DNA of 36,057 nucleotides from Pseudomonadota bacterium. Lineage in GTDB: Bacteria > Pseudomonadota > Gammaproteobacteria > Burkholderiales > Thiobacillaceae. The notes beneath the pieces were generated by a model, which made no database searches, was not told the origin of the DNA, and saw nothing but the letters and a program-made list of their open reading frames with translations. Where the stretch lies: assembly GCA_021802945.1 (NCBI GenBank), contig JAJZRE010000027.1, positions 1 through 36,057 on the forward strand, in the 5' to 3' direction. Positions 1 to 12,248 of this stretch are shown here, one piece after another. The position numbers were made by a program, and so were the translations under genes. Each line of letters starts with the position of its first letter. Position 1 is the stretch's first letter.

Positions 1-3
1 TCC

Positions 4-1362
4 ATGATCCGTCGCATCATCAATAAAGTATTCGGCCGCAAACCGCGCGGCGGCGCCTCCGCCGCCCAGATCCTGCCGCAGTCCAGACACGGCATCCGCC
101 GCGACCAGCTCGACGACTGCGCGCTGAAAACCTGCGAAACGCTGGCGCAGGCCGGATACAAGGGCTACCTCGTCGGCGGCGCGGTACGCGACCTGCTGCT
201 GGGCAAGACCCCCAAGGATTTCGACGTCGCCACCGACGCCACCCCGGAAGAAGTGCGGCGGCTGTTCCGCCGTTCGCGCATCATCGGGCGGCGCTTCCAG
301 ATCGTGCACGTGATGTGCGGCCGCGTCACCATCGAGGTCACCACCTTCCGCTCCAACGGCCAGAAGGAGTTCGAAGACGAGGACGAACGCCCTACCGACG
401 AGCACGGCCGTCTGCTGTCGGACAACGTGTTCGGCAACATGGCGGACGATGCGGCGCGGCGCGACTTCACCATCAACGCGCTGTACTACGACCCGGCGCG
501 CGAGGAAGTGCACGACTATTTCGGCGGCGTGGCCGACTGCAGGAAGCGCGTGCTGCGCATGATCGGCGACCCCGAGACGCGCTTCCGCGAAGACCCGGTG
601 CGCATGCTGCGCGCCGCGCGCTTCGCCGCCAAGCTCGATTTCCACATCGACCCCGACACCCGCAAGCCGGTGGCCACGCTGGCGCCGCTCCTGGCCAACA
701 TCCCGCGCGCGCGCCTCTTCGACGAGGCGCTGAAGCTGCTGCTGTCCGGCCACGCCCTGCGCGGCGTGCACCAGCTGCGCGCCGAGGGCCTGCACCACGG
801 CATGCTGCCGCTGCTGGACACCATCCTGGACGACCCCACCGGCGAGCGCTTCATCAACGCCGCGCTCAAAACCACTGATCTGCGCATCGCGCAGGACAAG
901 CCCGCCTCGCCGGCTTTCCTGTTCGGCACCCTGTTGTGGCCGCAGGTGCTGCAGCGCTGGCGCGCGCTCGAAGCCGCCGGCGAGAAGCCGCAGCCCGCGC
1001 TGTTCGCGGCGATGGACGAGGTGCTCGACGCGCAGCGCAGCCAGCTTGCCATCCCGCGCCGCTACGACGGCATGATGAAGGAAATCTGGGCGCTGCAGCC
1101 GCGCTTCGAGCAGCGCGGCGGGCAACGCCCGTACCGTCTGCTGGAACATCCGCGCTTCCGCGCCGCCTACGATTTCCTGCTGCTGCGCGCCGAATCCGGC
1201 GAAGTCGACGCCGAACTCGGCGACTGGTGGACGCGCTTCCAGGATGTCGGCGACGACGAACGCGCCGCCATGCTGCGTGCCGACAGCGCGCCCAGGCCGC
1301 GCCGCAAGCGCAAGCGCAGGAAGCCGGGCGAAGCCTCGTCCGGCGAGGTACAGCCGGTATGA
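4..1362 (+). CDS. pcnB: Poly(A) polymerase I
   Basis: Adds poly(A) tails to RNA 3' ends, marking them for exonucleolytic decay in the cytoplasm. The 452-residue protein has the class II nucleotidyltransferase head: the YLVGGAVRDLLLG motif (Gly58-Gly59) followed by the metal-binding pair D72 and D74 in DFDVAT. The RRDFTINAL and EDPVRMLRAARFAAKL motifs of the PcnB/CCA-adding family come next. The very basic C-terminus (PRPRRKRKRRKPG) is typical of poly(A) polymerases and argues against a CCA-adding enzyme. The N-terminal MIRRIINKVFG resembles betaproteobacterial PcnB starts, but only three bases precede it, so no ribosome site can be judged. The TGA stop overlaps the folK ATG (ATGA), implying translational coupling. 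Confidence 0.93.
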   Translation: MIRRIINKVFGRKPRGGASAAQILPQSRHGIRRDQLDDCALKTCETLAQAGYKGYLVGGAVRDLLLGKTPKDFDVATDATPEEVRRLFRRSRIIGRRFQIVHVMCGRVTIEVTTFRSNGQKEFEDEDERPTDEHGRLLSDNVFGNMADDAARRDFTINALYYDPAREEVHDYFGGVADCRKRVLRMIGDPETRFREDPVRMLRAARFAAKLDFHIDPDTRKPVATLAPLLANIPRARLFDEALKLLLSGHALRGVHQLRAEGLHHGMLPLLDTILDDPTGERFINAALKTTDLRIAQDKPASPAFLFGTLLWPQVLQRWRALEAAGEKPQPALFAAMDEVLDAQRSQLAIPRRYDGMMKEIWALQPRFEQRGGQRPYRLLEHPRFRAAYDFLLLRAESGEVDAELGDWWTRFQDVGDDERAAMLRADSAPRPRRKRKRRKPGEASSGEVQPV

Positions 1363-1877
1363 AGGTGCCAGCGAAAGTCCTGGCCACCATCGGCCTCGGC
1401 GCCAACCTCAACGACCCGGCAGCGCAGGTGGAGTATGCGCTGGCCGAGCTCGACCGCCTGCCCGGCACGCGGCTGATCGCGCGTTCCAGCCTGTATGCCT
1501 CGGCGCCGGTCGGCTACGTCGACCAGCCCGACTTCATCAACGCGGTGGCGCAGGTGGAAACCGGCCTCGCGCCGCGCGCGCTGCTCGCCGCGCTGCTCGA
1601 CATCGAACACCGCCACGGCCGCGAGCGCAGTTTCCGCAACGCCCCGCGCACGCTCGATCTCGACCTGCTGCTGTACGGCAACGCGCACTTCCATGAAGAG
1701 GGGCTGACGCTGCCGCATCCGCGCATGACCGAGCGCGGCTTCGTGCTGCTGCCGCTGCTGGAAATCGCCCCCGACACCGTCATCCCCGGCCGCGGCCGCG
1801 CCGCCGGCTGGCTCGCCAGCTGCGCGGGCCAGAATGTGGCCATCCTTCCCCCGCCCGCTGCCGCAGTCAACGCATGA
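1359..1877 (+). CDS. folK: HPPK, folate pyrophosphokinase
   Basis: 2-amino-4-hydroxy-6-hydroxymethyldihydropteridine pyrophosphokinase transfers pyrophosphate from ATP to the pterin alcohol, the step before dihydropteroate synthase in folate synthesis. The 172-residue protein begins near the family motif GLGANLNDP and contains YxSAPVGYVDQPDFINAV and the signature APRTLDLDLLLYG, whose two aspartates bind magnesium; LPHPRMTERGFVL follows. Length is normal for the family. The start was set at the ATG overlapping the pcnB stop, because the open frame upstream of it is only a shadow of pcnB. The TGA stop overlaps the ATG of the next gene in the same way, so the three genes are probably one transcript. 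Confidence 0.93.
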   Translation: MKVPAKVLATIGLGANLNDPAAQVEYALAELDRLPGTRLIARSSLYASAPVGYVDQPDFINAVAQVETGLAPRALLAALLDIEHRHGRERSFRNAPRTLDLDLLLYGNAHFHEEGLTLPHPRMTERGFVLLPLLEIAPDTVIPGRGRAAGWLASCAGQNVAILPPPAAAVNA

Positions 1878-2515
1878 CCCTCTCCCGTTACCGCTACGTC
1901 GTCGTCGAAGGCCCGATCGGTGCCGGCAAGACCAGTCTCACCCACAAGCTGGCCGAGCACCTGGGCGCCGACACCCTGCTGGAAAACGCCGGCGACAACC
2001 CCTTCCTGCCGCGCTTCTACCAGGAGCCGAAACGCTACGCGCTGCCGACGCAACTGCATTTCCTGTTCGACCGCTCGCGCCAGCTGCGCGAACTGGCGCA
2101 GGGCGACCTGTTCCGCGCCGGCACGGTGTCGGACTTCCTGATCGACAAGGACATGCTGTTCGCGCGGCTGAACCTCGACGATGACGAATTCGAGCTGTAC
2201 CAGAAGGTGTACGCCGACCTTGCGCCGCAGGCGCCGACGCCCGACCTGGTGATCTACCTGCAGGCGCCGGTCGATGCCCTGCAGGAACGCGTCAGGCGAC
2301 GCGGCATCGAGTTCGAGCGCGGCATGGACGCGGGCTACCTGCAGCGCCTGGCCAACAGCTACAGCGAATTTTTCCATCGCTACGAGGCGGCGCCCCTGCT
2401 CATCGTCAACACCAGCCACCTCAACTTCGCCGAGAGCGAAGCCGACCTTGACCTGCTGCTGGAGCGCATCGAGAAGATGCGCGGTCCGCGCGAGTTCTTC
2501 AGCCGGGCGGCCTGA
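1874..2515 (+). CDS. Deoxynucleoside kinase
   Basis: A P-loop kinase of the deoxyadenosine/deoxyguanosine kinase family, which phosphorylates salvaged deoxynucleosides. The 213-residue protein has the Walker A loop GPIGAGKT (13-20), an ERS/DRS-type region ([16 protein letters not shown]), the substrate-site segment [18 protein letters not shown], and an arginine-rich LID ([15 protein letters not shown]). Substrate preference (dA, dG or dC) cannot be read from sequence. It overlaps folK by 4 bp and ends one base before panB. Placement between folK and panB fits a betaproteobacterial chromosome; a functional link to pantothenate synthesis is not obvious. Confidence 0.88.
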   Translation: MTLSRYRYVVVEGPIGAGKTSLTHKLAEHLGADTLLENAGDNPFLPRFYQEPKRYALPTQLHFLFDRSRQLRELAQGDLFRAGTVSDFLIDKDMLFARLNLDDDEFELYQKVYADLAPQAPTPDLVIYLQAPVDALQERVRRRGIEFERGMDAGYLQRLANSYSEFFHRYEAAPLLIVNTSHLNFAESEADLDLLLERIEKMRGPREFFSRAA

Positions 2516-2516
2516 G

Positions 2517-3305
2517 ATGGGCGTGACGCTCTCCACCCTCAGAACGATGCGCGCGAACGGCGAGAAGATCGCCGTGCTCACCTGCTACGACGCCGGCTTC
2601 GCGCGCGCGCTCGACGCCGCGGGCGTCGACGTGCTGCTGGTCGGCGACTCGCTCGGCATGGTGGTGCAGGGTCATGCCTCGACCCTGCCGGTGAAGCTCG
2701 CCGAGATGGCCTACCACACACGCTGCGTCGCCGCCGGCACCGCACGCGCCTTCATCGTCGCCGACCTGCCCTTCGGCAGCTACCAGCCCTCGCCCGAACG
2801 CGCGTTTGCCGCTGCCGCGCGGCTGATGGCGGCGGGCGCGCACATGGTCAAGCTGGAAGGCGGCGCGGTGATGGTCGACACCGTCGCCTTCCTGACCCAG
2901 CGCGGCATTCCGGTGTGCGCGCACGTCGGCCTCTTGCCGCAGTCGGTCAACCAGCTCGGCGGCTACAGGGTGCAGGGGCGCGAGGAAGCGGCCGCCGCGC
3001 AGATGATCGCCGACGCGCGCGCGCTGGAAGCCGCCGGCGCCGGCCTGATCGTGCTGGAAATGGTGCCCGCCGCGCTGGGTCGGGCCGTCACCGAAGCGCT
3101 CGCGATTCCGACCATCGGCATCGGCGCCGGGGCGGGCTGTTCCGGCCAGGTGCTGGTGCTGTACGACATGCTGGGCCTGTATCCGCGTGCGCCGAAATTC
3201 TCGAAGAATTTCCTCGCCGGGGCCGACGGCATCGAGGCGGCGGCGCGCGCCTACGTCGCCGCCGTCAAGGACGGAACCTTCCCCGCCGCCGAGCACGCGT
3301 TCTGA
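2517..3305 (+). CDS. panB: Ketopantoate hydroxymethyltransferase
   Basis: Converts 2-oxoisovalerate plus methylenetetrahydrofolate to ketopantoate, the first committed step of pantoate synthesis. The 262-residue protein shows the TIM-barrel signatures [25 protein letters not shown] (metal-site Asp44), [35 protein letters not shown] and LEMVPA. The late motif reads [15 protein letters not shown], where I expect CDGQ; the Asp-to-Ser change is the only oddity. The ATG one base after the kinase stop was chosen because the protein aligns with the family from there. panC follows five bases later, so panB and panC are probably co-transcribed. Confidence 0.95.
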   Translation: MGVTLSTLRTMRANGEKIAVLTCYDAGFARALDAAGVDVLLVGDSLGMVVQGHASTLPVKLAEMAYHTRCVAAGTARAFIVADLPFGSYQPSPERAFAAAARLMAAGAHMVKLEGGAVMVDTVAFLTQRGIPVCAHVGLLPQSVNQLGGYRVQGREEAAAAQMIADARALEAAGAGLIVLEMVPAALGRAVTEALAIPTIGIGAGAGCSGQVLVLYDMLGLYPRAPKFSKNFLAGADGIEAAARAYVAAVKDGTFPAAEHAF

Positions 3306-3310
3306 TTCCG

Positions 3311-4156
3311 ATGCGAGTCGTCCATACCGTCGCCGAACTGCGCGCCGCGCTCGCCGGCCAGACCGGCACCGCGCTGGTGCCGACCATGGGCAACCTGCAC
3401 GCCGGGCACATGTCGCTGGTCGAGCTGGCGAAGCGGCACGGCCGCCCGGTCGTCGCGAGCATCTTCGTCAATCCGCTGCAGTTCGGCGCCGGCGAGGATT
3501 TCGAGCGCTACCCGCGCACCCTTGCCGCCGACTGCGAGAAGCTCGCCGCCGCCGGCTGCGACCTCGTGTTCGCGCCGGACGTCGCCGAGATGTATCCGGT
3601 GCCGCAGACCTTTACCGTGCAGCCGCCCGCCAGCCTGGCGAACGACCTGTGCGGCGCCTTCCGTCCCGGCCATTTCAGCGGCGTCGCCACCGTGGTGCTG
3701 AAGCTGTTCAACCTGGTCCAGCCGCGCGTGGCGGTGTTCGGCAAGAAGGATTTCCAGCAGTTGCAGGTCATCCGCGAGCTGGTGCGGCAATTCAACCTGC
3801 CGATCGACATCCTGGCGGGCGGCACGCTGCGCGAGGCCGACGGCCTGGCGATGAGTTCGCGCAACGCCTATCTCGGCGCGTCCGAGCGCATCCAGGCGCC
3901 CCATTTGCAGCGCGAACTCGCCGCCATCGTGGCGGCCGTCCAGGCGGGCGAACGCGAGTTCGAGGCGCTGTGCGCCACTGCCGGCCGCCACCTGAGAATG
4001 GCGGGCTGGCGCGTCGATTACATCGCGCTGCGCGATGCCGCGACGCTGCAGGCCCCCACGCCCGACAGCACCCGGCTGGTGGTGCTGGGTGCGGCCTGGC
4101 TGGGGTCGACCCGGCTGATCGACAACCTCGATTTCGGCCTGGGCCATCCGGCCTGA
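3311..4156 (+). CDS. panC: Pantothenate synthetase
   Basis: Pantoate-beta-alanine ligase, which makes pantothenate through a pantoyl-adenylate intermediate. The 281-residue protein has the HIGH-like nucleotide-binding motif in TMGNLHAGHMSL (His30, His33), the segment FVNPLQFGAGEDFERYPRT, the ligand-binding FGKKDFQQLQVI, and the KMSKS-like stretch GLAMSSRNAYL. Length is normal (about 280). The start at MRVVHTVAEL fits the family; the open frame extending upstream lies inside panB and is spurious. It follows panB by five bases, and panD, which supplies beta-alanine, lies immediately downstream, so the window holds all three pan genes together. Confidence 0.95.
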   Translation: MRVVHTVAELRAALAGQTGTALVPTMGNLHAGHMSLVELAKRHGRPVVASIFVNPLQFGAGEDFERYPRTLAADCEKLAAAGCDLVFAPDVAEMYPVPQTFTVQPPASLANDLCGAFRPGHFSGVATVVLKLFNLVQPRVAVFGKKDFQQLQVIRELVRQFNLPIDILAGGTLREADGLAMSSRNAYLGASERIQAPHLQRELAAIVAAVQAGEREFEALCATAGRHLRMAGWRVDYIALRDAATLQAPTPDSTRLVVLGAAWLGSTRLIDNLDFGLGHPA

Positions 4157-4171
4157 GGCAAACTTTCGCCT

Positions 4172-4199
4172 TTGGGCCTGCTGGCTCAAAGGGTATAAT
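4172..4199 (+). promoter_or_regulatory. Sigma-70-type promoter of panD
   Basis: A TTGGGC hexamer at 4172-4177 and a perfect TATAAT at 4194-4199 are separated by 16 bp, 35 bp before the panD start. The -10 box lies inside nested short inverted repeats (GGCTCA...TGAGCC and AAAGGG...CCCTTT), which could be an operator, though this is weak. A start site is predicted near 4206. It suggests panD can be expressed separately from panBC. Confidence 0.6.
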
Positions 4200-4233
4200 A
4201 TGAGCCCTTTCTTATGTTCCTGAGGGCACCGTC

Positions 4234-4614
4234 ATGCAAAGAACGATGCTCAAGTCCAAGCTGCACCGGGCGACCGTCACGCATTCCGAGCTGCACTACG
4301 AAGGCTCCTGCGCGATCGACGAAACCCTGCTGGACGCGGCCGACATCCACGAGTACGAGCAGATCCAGATCTACAACGTCACCAACGGCGAACGCTTCAC
4401 CACCTATGCCATTCGCGCCGCGCGCGATTCCGGGATCATTTCGGTGAACGGCGCCGCCGCGCACAAGGCGAATCCGGGCGACCTCGTCATCATCGCCACG
4501 TATGCGGTCTACAACGAGCTGGAGCTGTCGCGCTACGCGCCGGAGCTGGTGTACGTGGACGCGGACAACCGCATCATGGATACGCGCCAGGCGATTCCGG
4601 TGCAGGCGGCGTAA
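4234..4614 (+). CDS. panD: Aspartate 1-decarboxylase proenzyme
   Basis: Makes beta-alanine from L-aspartate for pantothenate synthesis. The 126-residue proenzyme carries the self-processing site at Gly24-Ser25 (HYEGSC), where cleavage creates the catalytic pyruvoyl group on Ser25. It also has the family segments [45 protein letters not shown] and YDELE-like [16 protein letters not shown] ribosome site lies seven bases before the ATG. It is separated from panC by 77 bp holding a consensus-like promoter, so it may be an independent unit. Its 3' end faces the convergent glgP gene across 77 bp in which no convincing terminator is seen. Confidence 0.96.
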   Translation: MQRTMLKSKLHRATVTHSELHYEGSCAIDETLLDAADIHEYEQIQIYNVTNGERFTTYAIRAARDSGIISVNGAAAHKANPGDLVIIATYAVYNELELSRYAPELVYVDADNRIMDTRQAIPVQAA

Positions 4615-4691
4615 ACCTTCAAAGGCTAGCGCTCGCACAAGCGGCGTTTCCACCCTCAGGCCCTGACACCCTCGGCCTTGCCGGATCGACG

Positions 4692-7166
4692 CTACGTCAG
4701 CTTCCAGATATCCGCGTTGTATTCCCGCATGGTGCGATCGGTCGAGAAGAAACCGCTCGACGCCGTGTTGAGAATGCTCATGCGCGTCCAGCGCGCCTTG
4801 TCCTGCCAGGCCTGCGCCACCCGCGCCTGCGCGTCGACATAATCCCGGAAGTCCGCCAGCACCATCCAGGGATCGTTCGGGCTCAGCAAGGCCCCGAGAA
4901 TCATGTCGAAGATGCCCGGCTCGCAGGGGTTGAAATGGCCGGAGATGAGCAGGTCGATCACCTCGCGCAACTCGGGGTCGTGCTCCATGTACGCAAGCGG
5001 CTGGTACCGCCCGCGCAGCGCCTCGACTTCCTCGGCGCGCAGGCCGAACAGGAAGAAGTTGTCCTCGCCCACGGCGTCGAGAATCTCGATATTGGCGCCG
5101 TCGTAGGTGCCGATGGTGACGGCGCCGTTCATCATGAATTTCATGTTGCCGGTGCCTGAGGCCTCCTTGCCCGCGGTGGAGATCTGCTCCGACAGGTCAG
5201 TGGCCGGCGCGATGATCTCCATGCTGCTCACCCGGTAGTTGGGCAGGAAGGCCACCTTGAGCCGGCCGTTGACGTCGGGATCGCTGTTGACCACGTCGGC
5301 CACGCTGTTGATCAGCTTGATGATGCGCTTGGCCATCGTGTAGCCCGGCGCGGCCTTGCCGCCGATCAGCACGCAGCGGTCGACCACGTCCTCCAGGCGG
5401 CCGTGCTTGATGCGGTTGTACAGGTGGATCACGTGCAGCACGTTGAGCAGCTGCCGCTTGTATTCGTGGATGCGCTTGACCTGTACGTCGAACAGCGCCT
5501 CCGGATTGAACTCCACCCCGCACTCGGCCCTGACCAATTCGGCAAGCCGCTCCTTGTTGGCCCGCTTGGCGGCGCGCCACTCGGCGTGGAACGCCTTGTT
5601 TTCCGCATCCGCGAGCGGCTTCAGCCTTTCCAGCTGGGACAGGTCGGCGATCCAGTCCTCGCCGATTTTCGAGCTGACCAGCGCCGTCATGCCGGGGTTG
5701 GCATGCGCGACCCAGCGGCGCGGGGTGACGCCGTTGGTCTTGTTGTTGAACTTGTTCGGCCACAGGTCGACGAAGTCGCGGAACAAGCCTTCCTTCAGCA
5801 GGCGCGAATGCAGCGCCGCGACGCCGTTGACCGAGAAGCTGCCGACGATGGCAAGCCACGCCATGCGCACCTGGCGCACCGGCTCCTCCTCGATGATCGA
5901 CATGCGACGCTGGCGGTCGATGTCGCCCGGCCATTTCACCGACACCTGGCGCAGGAAGCGCGCGTTGATCTCGTAGATGATCTCCAGCGGGCGCGGCAGC
6001 AGGCGCTCGAACAGCGCCACCGGCCAGCGCTCCAGCGCCTCGGGCAGCAGGGTGTGGTTGGTGTAGGCCATGCACCGCGAGGTGATCGCCCAGGCCTCGT
6101 CCCACTGCAGCCGTTCCTGGTCGAGCAGCAGGCGCATCAGTTCGGCCACCGCGATGGTGGGATGCGTGTCGTTCATCTGGAACACGTTGTGCTCGGCGAA
6201 TTTCATCAGGTCGCTGTTGCCGGCGGCGCGCCACTGGCGCAGCGCATCCTGCAGGCTGGCCGAGGCCAGGAAATACTGCTGGCGCAGGCGCAGCTCCTTG
6301 CCGTTCTCGCTGCTGTCGTTGGGGTACAGCACCATCGAGATGTGCTCGGCGTGATTCTTGGCCTGCACCGCTTCGGAGTAGCTGCCGGCATTGAACTCGT
6401 CGAGGTCGAATTCGTCGGTGGCGGCCGATTTCCACAGGCGCAGCGTGTTCACCGCGTGGTTGCGGTAGCCCGAGATCGGCATGTCGAAGGGAATCGCCAG
6501 TACGTCGCTGGTATTCGCCCAGCGGGTGCGCGGGTTCCCCGCCTTGTCGTGGAAATGCTCGGTATGGCCGCCGAACGGCACGCGGCAGGTGAATTCGGAG
6601 CGCTCGACCTCCCACGGATTGCCGTCGCGCAGCCAGTGATCGGGTTCTTCGACCTGATAGCCGTTTTCGATCTGCTGGCGGAACATGCCGTACTCGTAAT
6701 GGATGCCGTACCCCATCACCGGCAGATCGAGGGTGGCGCAACTGTCCATGAAACAGGCCGCCAGCCGCCCCAGGCCGCCATTGCCCAGCCCGGCATCGAT
6801 CTCCTCCTCGGCCACCGCTTCCAGCGTCTGGCCGAAGCTCTGCAGCGCCTCGCGCGAGGCCGCGTCCAGCCCGAGATTGAGCACATGGTTGGACAGCGCG
6901 CGGCCGATCAGGAACTCCAGCGAGAGGTAATACGCGCGGCGCTTGCCGGGCTGGTCGCGCGCGGCATAGGTGTTCATCCAGTCCGACATGAGACGGTCGC
7001 GCAGCGTCCAGGCCAGCGCATGATAGGTGTAGACCGCCGGGCAGCCGTGAAAACGCCCGAGGTGATAGAACTGGTAACGCTGGAAATCCTGGGTCAGCGC
7101 CTCGCCGCTGGCGGGCAATTGTTTGAGGGCGATGCGACCGGGGGCGGCAGATTTCTCGTCAGGCAT
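4692..7166 (-). CDS. glgP: Glycogen phosphorylase
   Basis: GT35 alpha-glucan phosphorylase, which removes glucose 1-phosphate units from the non-reducing ends of glycogen. The 824-residue protein has the usual length and the pyridoxal-phosphate signature EASGTGNMKFMMNGA with the Schiff-base lysine at K676. Other family blocks are GNGGLGRLAACFMDS, NGVTPRRW, VQVKRIHEYKRQLLN and GGKAAPGY. The phosphorylase signature ends GTYDGANIEI, with Tyr where Leu or Met is more usual. It is the last gene of the eight-gene operon, 18 bp after glgA, with GGGAG upstream of the ATG. Maltodextrin phosphorylase activity is possible, but the glgA/B/C context favours glycogen. Confidence 0.95.
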   Translation of the reverse strand: MPDEKSAAPGRIALKQLPASGEALTQDFQRYQFYHLGRFHGCPAVYTYHALAWTLRDRLMSDWMNTYAARDQPGKRRAYYLSLEFLIGRALSNHVLNLGLDAASREALQSFGQTLEAVAEEEIDAGLGNGGLGRLAACFMDSCATLDLPVMGYGIHYEYGMFRQQIENGYQVEEPDHWLRDGNPWEVERSEFTCRVPFGGHTEHFHDKAGNPRTRWANTSDVLAIPFDMPISGYRNHAVNTLRLWKSAATDEFDLDEFNAGSYSEAVQAKNHAEHISMVLYPNDSSENGKELRLRQQYFLASASLQDALRQWRAAGNSDLMKFAEHNVFQMNDTHPTIAVAELMRLLLDQERLQWDEAWAITSRCMAYTNHTLLPEALERWPVALFERLLPRPLEIIYEINARFLRQVSVKWPGDIDRQRRMSIIEEEPVRQVRMAWLAIVGSFSVNGVAALHSRLLKEGLFRDFVDLWPNKFNNKTNGVTPRRWVAHANPGMTALVSSKIGEDWIADLSQLERLKPLADAENKAFHAEWRAAKRANKERLAELVRAECGVEFNPEALFDVQVKRIHEYKRQLLNVLHVIHLYNRIKHGRLEDVVDRCVLIGGKAAPGYTMAKRIIKLINSVADVVNSDPDVNGRLKVAFLPNYRVSSMEIIAPATDLSEQISTAGKEASGTGNMKFMMNGAVTIGTYDGANIEILDAVGEDNFFLFGLRAEEVEALRGRYQPLAYMEHDPELREVIDLLISGHFNPCEPGIFDMILGALLSPNDPWMVLADFRDYVDAQARVAQAWQDKARWTRMSILNTASSGFFSTDRTMREYNADIWKLT

Positions 7167-7184
7167 GGGAGGCTCCCGCTAAAG

Positions 7185-8657
7185 TCATTGGGAATAGAGT
7201 GCAAGGTAATGGCCGGCACTCTCCGACCAGTCGAACGACTGGCGCATGCCGGCCTGCCGCAGGCGCCGCCACCGGGCGGGACGGCGATACAGGTCGAGCG
7301 CGCGCCGGAGGGTTGCCAGGAAAGCGGCAACGTCGGGACTATCGAACACGAAGCCGGTCGCCCTGCCCTCCGCCAGGCCGGCCTCGTCCGCGTCGACCAC
7401 GGTATCGGCCAGGCCACCGGTCCTGAAGACGACGGGCGGCGTGCCATAACGCAGGCTGTACATCTGGTTGAGCCCGCAGGGTTCGAAACGGGACGGCATC
7501 ATGAACAGATCCGCCCCCGCCTCGATCAGGTGCGCCAGGGCCTCATCGTAGCCGATCACGACGAAGACGCGATCCGGATGCTGCTTGGCCAGGCGCGCCA
7601 GCTTCTGCTCATAGCCGGCCTGGCCGCTGCCGAGCAGCACGAAACGCGCATCGGTCTCGGCAAGCATCACGGGGATCGCCGCCAGCACCCAGTCGATCCC
7701 TTTCTGCTCGACCAGCCGCCCCACCAGCCCCAGCAGCGGTGCCTGCATCGCGGCATCATCGGCCTGCGGCAGGAAACGCTCGAGCAGCGCCTGCTTGTTC
7801 CGCCGCTTGCCGGGAAGAATGCGGCCCACCGAATAATGCGCGGGCAGATGCGGGTCGGTGGAAGGGTTCCATATCCGGGTATCGATCCCGTTGAGAATAC
7901 CGTGCAGCTTGTACTTCCTGGAAAGCAGCAGGCCGTCCAGTCCGTAGCCGAAAGCCGGCGTGCAGATCTCCGCCGCATAGGTGGGACTCACCGTGGTGAC
8001 GGCGTCGGCATAGACAATCCCGGCCTTCAGCATGGACAGGCCGCCATGGAACTCCACGCCCTCGGACGACCACCAGTGCCCTGGCAGCTGCAGCCGCACG
8101 AAATCACCGTGCGAGAAATAACCGTTGTACGCCAGATTGTGAATGGTGAACACGGTCTTCGGACGCACCGGCTGGTCGGCCAGGAACGCTGCCACCAGGC
8201 CCGTCTGCCAGTCATGGGCGTGCACCACGGCGGGCTGCCAGCCGACGTCCGGCCCATCCTGCGCCAGTTGCGCCGCGACCCGCGCGAACACCGCGAAGCG
8301 CTCGGCGTTGTCCGGCCAGTCCTGACCGCTGGCATTGACATAGGGATTGCCCGGGCGGTCGAACAGGGGCGGGCAGTCCACCACCCAGAGCGGGAAGGCA
8401 AAATCGGGATGGTGCGTTTCCAGAATGCGCGCGCTGACGACGCCTTCGGCACCGCGCACGTCGAGCCAGCCGAGAATGCGCACCTGGTCGAGCTGGCGCA
8501 GCAGGGCGCGATAGCCGGGCAGCAGCAGGCGGATATCGGCGCCGCGATCGTGCAGGGCGTGCGGCAGGCTGTAGAGCACGTCGCCCAGCCCGCCGGTTTT
8601 CACCAGCGGATAGGCTTCGCTGGCCACAAACAGGATTTTCATTGCTCCGCGTTTCAT
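7185..8657 (-). CDS. glgA: Glycogen synthase
   Basis: GT5 ADP-glucose:alpha-1,4-glucan glucosyltransferase, the chain-elongating enzyme of glycogen synthesis. It has the N-terminal nucleotide-sugar loop [13 protein letters not shown], the HAHDWQTGL segment, [11 protein letters not shown], the NGID block in [14 protein letters not shown], and the C-terminal retaining-GT motif [19 protein letters not shown]. Two starts are possible. The listed one gives [10 protein letters not shown] (490 aa). The internal ATG at 8642 gives MKILF, placing the KTGG lysine at residue 15 as in E. coli GlgA. Neither has a strong ribosome site. It lies 31 bp after glgB and 18 bp before glgP. Confidence 0.95.
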   Translation of the reverse strand: MKRGAMKILFVASEAYPLVKTGGLGDVLYSLPHALHDRGADIRLLLPGYRALLRQLDQVRILGWLDVRGAEGVVSARILETHHPDFAFPLWVVDCPPLFDRPGNPYVNASGQDWPDNAERFAVFARVAAQLAQDGPDVGWQPAVVHAHDWQTGLVAAFLADQPVRPKTVFTIHNLAYNGYFSHGDFVRLQLPGHWWSSEGVEFHGGLSMLKAGIVYADAVTTVSPTYAAEICTPAFGYGLDGLLLSRKYKLHGILNGIDTRIWNPSTDPHLPAHYSVGRILPGKRRNKQALLERFLPQADDAAMQAPLLGLVGRLVEQKGIDWVLAAIPVMLAETDARFVLLGSGQAGYEQKLARLAKQHPDRVFVVIGYDEALAHLIEAGADLFMMPSRFEPCGLNQMYSLRYGTPPVVFRTGGLADTVVDADEAGLAEGRATGFVFDSPDVAAFLATLRRALDLYRRPARWRRLRQAGMRQSFDWSESAGHYLALYSQ

Positions 8658-8688
8658 TATTCTTGTCCGTCGTCGTTATCTGATTGGT

Positions 8689-10895
<2,207 letters not shown>

Positions 10896-10899
<4 letters not shown>

Positions 10900-12248
10900 G
10901 GTTTGGGCTGTGTTTCGCATCGACCGGCTTTCCGTAATTGTTCCAGCAGACGAGATGCCAGATCGGACGGCAAATCGTCCCATTCGAACCGCCAGGCCCA
11001 GTTGCCGTCGTCCGTGCCCGGCGTGTTCATGCGCGCCTCGCTGCCGAGGCGCAGCACATCCTGCAGCGGCAGCATGGCGAGGGCGGCACGGCTTTCGAGC
11101 ACGGTGGCGATCATGGCCTCCGGCACCGCGTCGGGCTCGCCGACACCCAGTTGCCGCATCACTTGCGTCCGCGCTTCGTCCGGCAAGGTGCGCCACCAGC
11201 CCAGCGTGGTGTCGTTGTCGTGCGTGCCGGTGTAGTAAACGGTATCGGTCCGCACGTTCTCCGGCTTGTGCGGGTTGTCGGCGTGCTGGTCGAACGCGAA
11301 CTGCAGCACGGCCATGCCGGGCAGGCCGAACCGGTGGCGCAGTTCGGTGACATCGGGGGTGATGATACCGAGGTCTTCCGCCACCAGCGGCAGGTCGCCC
11401 ATGTCGTCGGCGAACGCCTGCAGCAATGCCGCGCCCGGCGCCGCGACCCAGTCGCCGTGGATGGCCGTGGGCTCGCTGGCGGGAATCTCCCAGGCCGCCG
11501 CCAGGCCGCGGAAATGATCGATGCGCACGAGGCCGAACCACTCGAAGTGCGAACGCAGCCGTGCGCGCCACCAGGCGTAGCCGTCTGCCTGCATCGCCGG
11601 CCAGTTGTAGTGGGGATTGCCCCAGCGCTGCCCGGTTGCGGAAAAATAATCCGGCGGCACGCCTGCCACCACGGTGGGATGCCCGGTCTCATCCAGCAGG
11701 AACAGGGCGCGCTGCGCCCACACGTCGGCGCTGTCGTGCGCCACGAAAATCGGCATGTCGCCGAACAGCTGGATGCCGCGCGCCGCCGCCTGCGTGCGCA
11801 ATGCATGCCACTGCACCACGGCGCGGTACTGCGCACGTCTCACCTCTTCGAGGTCGTCGGCGTGCACGGCGTCGAAACGGGCCATCACGCCGGGATCGCG
11901 ATCGCGCAAGGCACGCGGCCATTCGGTCCACGGCGCGCCCTGCTGCTCCGCCTTGATCACCATGAAGCGGGCGAAGTCGTCGAGCCAGTATGCCTGGCGG
12001 GCCTGCCAGTCCGCATAGCCGTGCGGATCGACGTCGCAATCGGGAAACAGCGCGGGATTCACCGCGAATGCCGACGCGCACTGATACGGCGACAGCCCGG
12101 TGAGCGGAATCCCCAGCGGCAGCATTTGCCACACGCCGAAGCCCGCCGCATGCAGGAATTCCAGCCAGCGCCCGGCATCCGCCAGCGTGCCGGACGGCAG
12201 CGACGTCGGGTGCAGCAGCAATCCGGCACGGTGGGTATCGAAATTCAT
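10896..12248 (-). CDS. malQ: 4-alpha-glucanotransferase
   Basis: GH77 amylomaltase, which transfers maltooligosyl units between alpha-1,4 glucans and recycles the short chains left by phosphorylase. The 450-residue protein shows GLLLHPTSLPS near the N-terminus, the SPYQCASAFAVNP segment, the catalytic nucleophile region VRIDHFRGLAAAWEIP, the acid/base block VAEDLGIITPDV, and YTGTHDNDTTLGWW. The start was placed at MNFDTHRAG, whose ATG overlaps the preceding stop in TGATG. Upstream in-frame sequence belongs to the GH57 gene read in another frame. At about 450 residues it lacks the long N-terminal extension of E. coli MalQ. Confidence 0.94.

Noticed and set aside
4615-4691. A terminator between the convergent panD and glgP genes
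   Set aside because: No stable stem with a T-run on either strand could be found.
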